Shown here piece by piece: positions 13,568-17,337 of a DNA stretch of 17,337 nucleotides (its first letter is position 1; each line of letters opens with the position of its first letter). The translations under genes were made by a program, and so were the position numbers. This DNA comes from an uncultured Oscillibacter sp. (GTDB taxonomy: Bacteria; Bacillota; Clostridia; Oscillospirales; Oscillospiraceae): positions 1 through 17,337 of the forward strand of contig CAJUJW010000051.1 of assembly GCA_910586735.1 (NCBI GenBank), written 5' to 3'. Under the pieces are notes generated by a model. That model was not told the origin of the DNA, searched no databases, and saw only the letters and a list, made by a program, of their open reading frames with translations.

Positions 13568-13604
13568 AAAAAACTGGACTCCGCCCCCCGGAGGAGGCGG
13601 AGTC
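13568..13604 (-). terminator. Rho-independent terminator after cheB
   Basis: A 9-bp stem GACTCCGCC/GGCGGAGTC (13596-13604 and 13577-13585), then TTTTTT on the minus strand (13573-13568), 13 bases past the cheB stop. A second GC-rich inverted repeat (GCAGGGGG/CCCCCTGC, about 13527-13550) follows without a T run. Together they separate the che transcript from the flgM promoter. Confidence 0.9.
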
Positions 13605-13617
13605 TGTTGCAAATCAC

Positions 13618-14658
13618 TCAGTGCAGGGTCTTCAAATGCCGCAGAAGCACGTTGGCCACGTTTTCGCAGGAGGCCTGGATGCACACGGCCCCGATGTCGT
13701 TGGCTACCATGGGCATGCCGTACACCACGCTGGACTCTTTGTCCTGGCCGATGGTGTAGGCCCCTCTCTTCCGCATTTCCAGGAGGCCCGCGGCGCCGTC
13801 CTGGCCCATGCCGGTCATGATGATGCCCACCATCTTACAGCGGACCACCTCGGCCATGGAGTGGAACATGGCGTCCACCGACGGGCGGTGTCCGCTGACC
13901 TTCTCCCCCTGGGTGCAGGAGACCGTGTACTTCTCCCCGATGCGCACCACCCGGCACTGCAAGTCCGCCGGTGCCACCAGGGCCAGACCCCGGTGGAGCT
14001 CGTCGCCGTTCCGGGCCTCCCGGACCTCCATCTTGCAGATGCGGTTCAGCCGGTCGGCGTACATCTGGGTGAAGCCCTTGGGCATGTGCTGGACGATGAC
14101 CATGGGGGGGATGTCCGCCGGGAGACGGCGCATGACCTCCAGCGTGGCCTCGGTTCCTCCGGTGGAGGCCCCAAGGCCCACCAGCACCCGGTCCAGGGCG
14201 GCCCCGCCGCCCAGGTTGGGCGTGGCCACCGCCACGGAGGGACTCCGCAGGGGGGTGGAACGGGGCTTGGCCATGGAGGCCACCAGCACCTTCTGGGTGA
14301 GGTTGGCGATGAAGACCTCCTTGCTCTCCTGCCCGTCTGGCTTGCGGACAAAGTCCACCGCGCCGGCGTTCAGCGCGTCGAACACCTTCAGGTTCAGGGA
14401 GGAGACCAGGATCACCGGAAGCGGGTGAGCCGGCAGGTACTCCTTCAAAAAGTCGATGCCGCTCTGGCCGGGCATTTCCACGTCCATGGTGACCACGTCC
14501 GGGTTCAGGCGGGGTATCTTCTGTTTCGCGTCCAGCGTGTTGATGGCGTAGCCCACAACCTCCATCCTGGGATGGGCCGAGAGGCCCTGGATGATGAGGT
14601 TCCGGGCCAGGGCCGAATCGTCCACCACCATCACGCGGATTTTCTTCCCCAGTTCCAT
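13618..14658 (-). CDS. cheB: Chemotaxis methylesterase/deamidase CheB
   Basis: Two-domain response regulator that removes methyl groups from (and deamidates) chemoreceptor glutamates, resetting adaptation. It is 346 aa. The receiver domain (about 7-125) has acidic pair Asp13/Asp14, phospho-acceptor Asp59 in MDVEMP, and Lys106. A linker (about 130-155) is followed by the esterase domain, with catalytic Ser165 in GASTGG, His191 in VQHMP and Asp287 in MTGMGQDGA. All key residues are present. The start ATG lies 13 bases after AAGGAGG, somewhat far, but no nearer start is in frame. It is the last gene of the visible cheA-cheW-cheR-cheB operon, ending at a terminator. Confidence 0.97.
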   Translation of the reverse strand: MELGKKIRVMVVDDSALARNLIIQGLSAHPRMEVVGYAINTLDAKQKIPRLNPDVVTMDVEMPGQSGIDFLKEYLPAHPLPVILVSSLNLKVFDALNAGAVDFVRKPDGQESKEVFIANLTQKVLVASMAKPRSTPLRSPSVAVATPNLGGGAALDRVLVGLGASTGGTEATLEVMRRLPADIPPMVIVQHMPKGFTQMYADRLNRICKMEVREARNGDELHRGLALVAPADLQCRVVRIGEKYTVSCTQGEKVSGHRPSVDAMFHSMAEVVRCKMVGIIMTGMGQDGAAGLLEMRKRGAYTIGQDKESSVVYGMPMVANDIGAVCIQASCENVANVLLRHLKTLH

Positions 14659-14679
14659 CTTGAGGGAACCACCTCCTTG

Positions 14680-15522
14680 TTATTTTTGGAAGGTCGCCGT
14701 AGCCAAACGGCGATAGGGCGCGTTCTGGCTCAGGTTTTCCGAGGCGCTGATCAGCAGATAGCCCCCGGGGACGGTGGCGTCGTAAAACCGGCGGACCAGG
14801 GCGTCCTTGGTGGGCTGATCAAAGTAGATCATCACGTTCCGGCAGAAGATCACGTCGAACTTCCGGCGGAACTTGATGGGGTCCATCAGGTTGAAGGTCT
14901 GATAGATCACGTTGTTTTTCACGTCGGGGGACACGGTGTGGGTCCCGTCCCGGTTGGGGACGAAATACTTCCGTTTCCAGTCCGCCGGGATGGTGTCCGG
15001 CAGGTTGTACACGCCCTGCCGGGCCTTGGTCAGGGCCTGGGCCGAGATGTCCGTGGCCAGGATGCGGGTGTCCCACTGCTTGGCCTGGGGGCCCAGGTAG
15101 TCGTAGAGGAACATGGTGATGTTATAGGGCTCCTCCCCGCTGGAGCAGCCCGCGCTCCAGATGGCCAGGGTCTTGTCCCGCTCGTGGCGGCGGACAATGT
15201 CGGGGATGATGTGGTTGCAGAAATAATCCAGGTGCTCCTTCTCCCGCATGAAGAAGGTGTAGTTGGTGGTCAGCTTGTTGAGGACCAGGGTGACCTCGTC
15301 GTTTTCCTTCTTCTCCAGAAGGTGGTTCACGAACTCGCCGAAGCTCTTGTAGCCCAGCTTTTTCAGCGCCGGGGAGAGGCGGCTGGTGATCAGCTGCTTC
15401 TTCTGGCTCAGGTCGATGCCATAGCTGGACTGGATGAAGTTCACCATCCGGCGGAAGTCCGCGTCCGAGATCGTCATGGGCCCGAAGCCGCCCAGCTCTC
15501 CGCTTTTATTTGCCGTTTCCAT
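14680..15522 (-). CDS. cheR: Chemoreceptor methyltransferase CheR
   Basis: 280-aa SAM-dependent enzyme that methylates glutamates of chemoreceptors, opposing CheB. The N-terminal helical domain (about 20-85) contains FIQSSYGIDLSQKKQ and the SRLSPALKKLG segment. The catalytic domain has LTTNYTFFMRE (usually TNETxFFR), the SAM motif WSAGCSSGEEPYN (usually AGCSTGEEPYS), LATDIS, and FDVIFCRNVMIYFD. These are mild variations with no key residue lost. There is no C-terminal receptor-tether or TPR extension. The ribosome site before ATG 15522 is weak (GGTGA, 8 bases); an internal ATG at residue 16 is possible, and the first 15 residues are poorly conserved. Confidence 0.95.
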   Translation of the reverse strand: METANKSGELGGFGPMTISDADFRRMVNFIQSSYGIDLSQKKQLITSRLSPALKKLGYKSFGEFVNHLLEKKENDEVTLVLNKLTTNYTFFMREKEHLDYFCNHIIPDIVRRHERDKTLAIWSAGCSSGEEPYNITMFLYDYLGPQAKQWDTRILATDISAQALTKARQGVYNLPDTIPADWKRKYFVPNRDGTHTVSPDVKNNVIYQTFNLMDPIKFRRKFDVIFCRNVMIYFDQPTKDALVRRFYDATVPGGYLLISASENLSQNAPYRRLATATFQK

Positions 15523-15552
15523 AGTTCTCGTTCACCGCTTTAACTGATAGTT

Positions 15553-16047
15553 TTACACGCCGTAGCCCCGGGAGATCAGCTGCTCACAGTCCAGGACCAG
15601 CATGGTGCCGGATCCGTCGGGCAGCGTACACATGCCGGAGACCAGCTTCTGGTTGCTCTGAGAGGGGATGGGGACGATGCTGTCCAGGGGAATGTCCAGC
15701 ATCAGGTCCACGGAGTCCACCTGGATGCCCAGCTGGTTGTTGTTGTAGTCGATGACAATCAGGATGCCCTCCTCCGCGGGGGGCTTCCCCAGGCGGAGAC
15801 GGATGTCCATGATGGGGATAATCTGGCCCCGCATGTTGAAGATGCCCAGGATATAGTCCGGCATCATGGGGAGGTAGGTGGCGTTATAGCCGTTCAGCAG
15901 CTCCACCACCTGTTCGGCGTCGATGCCGATTTTCAGGTCGTCCACCGTGAAAATAAGGTACTTCCGGCTGCCCGCGCCCTCGTCCTCCGGCGCGTTGGTC
16001 TCAATCTCGTCTTCCTCTACCTGGAACAGGACGTTTTCATTACTCAT
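15553..16047 (-). CDS. cheW: Chemotaxis coupling protein CheW
   Basis: 164-aa adaptor that links chemoreceptors to the kinase CheA at the membrane array. An acidic N-terminal extension (about 1-27, rich in Glu/Asp) precedes a single CheW domain (about 28-160) with RKYLIFTVDDLKIGIDAEQV, LGIFNMRGQIIPIMDIR (the signature stretch) and the C-terminal MLVLDCEQLI. It is slightly longer than the usual ~150 owing to the extension. GGAGG lies 8 bases before the ATG, 21 bases after the cheA stop. Only one CheW domain and no receiver domain, so it is not CheV. Confidence 0.96.
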   Translation of the reverse strand: MSNENVLFQVEEDEIETNAPEDEGAGSRKYLIFTVDDLKIGIDAEQVVELLNGYNATYLPMMPDYILGIFNMRGQIIPIMDIRLRLGKPPAEEGILIVIDYNNNQLGIQVDSVDLMLDIPLDSIVPIPSQSNQKLVSGMCTLPDGSGTMLVLDCEQLISRGYGV

Positions 16048-16068
16048 TGCGTTTCCCTCCTTCGGCGC

Positions 16069-17337
16069 TTAACTCCGGGTGGCCTTGTACAGGTCGCCCG
16101 CGTCAAGGATGATGCTGATGTTTCCGTCTCCCAGGATGCTGCATCCCGTGATTCCGCAGCTCTTGATGTCAAAGTTGTTCACATAGGCCGGGAGGGGCTT
16201 GACGACGATCTGCTGCTCGCCCAGGAGCTCGTCGACGAACAGGCAGTAGGAGCAGTCGCCGGACTCCAGCCACATCAGCACGCCGTCGTCGATCTTCTCC
16301 GCGCCGCCGGGGAGGTTGTAGAAGTCCCGGGCCCGGATGACGGGGTAGTACCCGTCCAGCATTTTCACCATTTCCCCGTTGACGGAGTCGTGGAGGATGG
16401 CCTCCTCCGTGGTTTTGATGCTGGAGCGGATGTTGTTGATGGGGATAGTGAAGATGGAGTCTCCCACGGAGACCTCCATGCCGTCCATGATGGCCATGGT
16501 CAGGGGGATGCGCATGATGGTGGTCATGCCCTTTCCCTGTTCGCTGGAGATGCTGACGCTTCCGCCCAGGCTCTCCACGCCGCTTTTGACCACGTCCATG
16601 CCCACGCCCCGGCCGGAGAACTCCGTTACCTGGGCGTTGGTGGAGAAGCCGGGGGCCATGAGGAAGTTCAGAATCTCCTTATGAGAGTATTCCACATCCG
16701 GGGAGGCGATGCCATTCCGGATGGCCTTGGCCAGGACGGCCTCGTCGTTGACCCCCGCGCCGTCGTCGGAGATCTGGATGATGACCTCGCTGCCCGTGTC
16801 CTGGGCGGAGAGGAGGATTTCGCCCACGGGGTCCTTCCCGGCGGCGATGCGGTCCTCCACGTTTTCCTCAATGCCGTGGTCCATGGAGTTTCGGACCATG
16901 TGCATGATGGGGTCCCCGATGGAGTCCACGATGGTTTTGTCCACCTCGGTGTTCTCGCCCACCAGGGTCAGCTTCACCTGCTTGTTGAGCTTTTTGCACA
17001 TATCCCGGACGATGCGGTTCATCTTCTGGAAGGTGTTGGACACCGGGATCATCCGCAGGGACATGGACACGTCCTGCAGCTCGTCGGTCAGCTTGCGCAG
17101 CTGCCGGGCGGACTTGGAGAAGGCGTCCAGGTGGAGGCCCTTCAGGTCCGGAGAGCCGGTGACCATGGCCTCGGTGATGACAATCTCGCCCACGATGGCG
17201 GAGAGCTGGTCCAGCTTGCTGAGCCCCACGCTGATGAGGCTCTCCTTCTGGCCGCCGCCCTGGTGCTGCTGGGCCGCGCCGCCCTGGGGGGCCGGGGCGG
17301 GAGCAGGAGCGGGCTCTGAGGGAATGCCGCCGGCCAT
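16069..17337 (-). CDS. cheA: Chemotaxis histidine kinase CheA, N-terminal part outside window
   Basis: Kinase that phosphorylates itself in response to receptor state and passes phosphate to CheY and CheB. Only the C-terminal 422 residues are visible. A Pro/Ala-rich linker (about 7-30) leads into the dimerisation helices (GLSKLDQLSAIVGEIVITE, about 38-56). The GHKL ATPase domain follows, with N box HMVRNSMDHGIE (146-157), G1 DDGAG (191-195), the APGFST stretch and G2 GRGVGMD (242-248). The CheW-like regulatory domain runs from about 290 to the end. The reading frame runs off the window; the Met coded by the last three bases is in a linker and is probably internal. The His-containing P1 domain and the P2 domain must lie beyond the edge. 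Confidence 0.96.
   Translation of the reverse strand: MAGGIPSEPAPAPAPAPQGGAAQQHQGGGQKESLISVGLSKLDQLSAIVGEIVITEAMVTGSPDLKGLHLDAFSKSARQLRKLTDELQDVSMSLRMIPVSNTFQKMNRIVRDMCKKLNKQVKLTLVGENTEVDKTIVDSIGDPIMHMVRNSMDHGIEENVEDRIAAGKDPVGEILLSAQDTGSEVIIQISDDGAGVNDEAVLAKAIRNGIASPDVEYSHKEILNFLMAPGFSTNAQVTEFSGRGVGMDVVKSGVESLGGSVSISSEQGKGMTTIMRIPLTMAIMDGMEVSVGDSIFTIPINNIRSSIKTTEEAILHDSVNGEMVKMLDGYYPVIRARDFYNLPGGAEKIDDGVLMWLESGDCSYCLFVDELLGEQQIVVKPLPAYVNNFDIKSCGITGCSILGDGNISIILDAGDLYKATRS

Noticed and set aside
14680..14970. Possible frameshift or truncation at the CheR C-terminus because the final residues look unlike classic CheR
   Set aside because: The catalytic domain is complete through the NVMIYFD motif and the following strand. 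The last residues are variable in the family and the frame is intact.
13621..15543. A 640-codon plus-strand open frame opposite cheB and cheR
   Set aside because: Same shadow effect. It has no ribosome site or recognisable domain, and both minus-strand genes have all catalytic residues.

Overview
The window is GC-rich bacterial DNA from a motile, low-GC-lineage (Firmicutes/Clostridia) type of organism that has itself become GC-rich. The evidence is Bacillus-like sigma-A promoters, strong GGAGG ribosome sites, the Gram-positive gene set yviE-fliW-csrA next to flgM/N/K/L, a BMP-type nucleoside transporter, an S-layer-homology secreted protein, and a clostridial-style LexA box. A motile member of the Oscillospiraceae (Oscillibacter/Intestinimonas-like) is my best guess. 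It rests on gene content and base composition only.

Region 1 (1-4255, minus strand) is nucleoside uptake and salvage. In transcription order it holds deoC, deoD, a BMP-family lipoprotein, and the ATPase of the matching ABC importer (cut by the window edge). deoC has its own sigma-A promoter and deoD follows one base after the deoC stop. The lipoprotein has a TTGAAA-17-TATAAT promoter and a strong terminator. The ATPase restarts from another TTGAAA-17 promoter. Together they import nucleosides, split them by phosphorolysis, and feed deoxyribose-5-phosphate to the aldolase.

Region 2 (about 4256-4617) is gene-free and packed with short hairpins and degenerate repeats. Region 3 (4618-7070, plus strand) holds a secreted SLH-plus-trypsin-like protease, secG with its own promoter and terminator, and lexA preceded by a LexA box overlapping its own -35.

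Region 4 (7038-13503, minus strand) is a late flagellar operon read from a sigma-28 (SigD) promoter: flgM, flgN, flgK, flgL, a YviE-like gene, fliW, csrA and a yjfB-like gene. The last four genes overlap by 4-7 bases. The operon couples hook-filament junction proteins with checkpoint regulators: FlgM (anti-sigma-28), and FliW/CsrA (post-transcriptional flagellin control). It converges on lexA at a shared hairpin.

Region 5 (13568-17337, minus strand) is a chemotaxis operon, cheA (5' end missing), cheW, cheR and cheB, closed by an intrinsic terminator just before the flagellar promoter.

I see no mobile element, CRISPR array, tRNA or rRNA, and no clear previously undescribed system. The less ordinary items are the very long FlgK and FlgL, the overlapping fliW-csrA-yjfB block with non-ATG csrA start, a seven-codon minigene ahead of the YviE-like gene, the SLH-protease, and the 60-base-period intergenic repeat.
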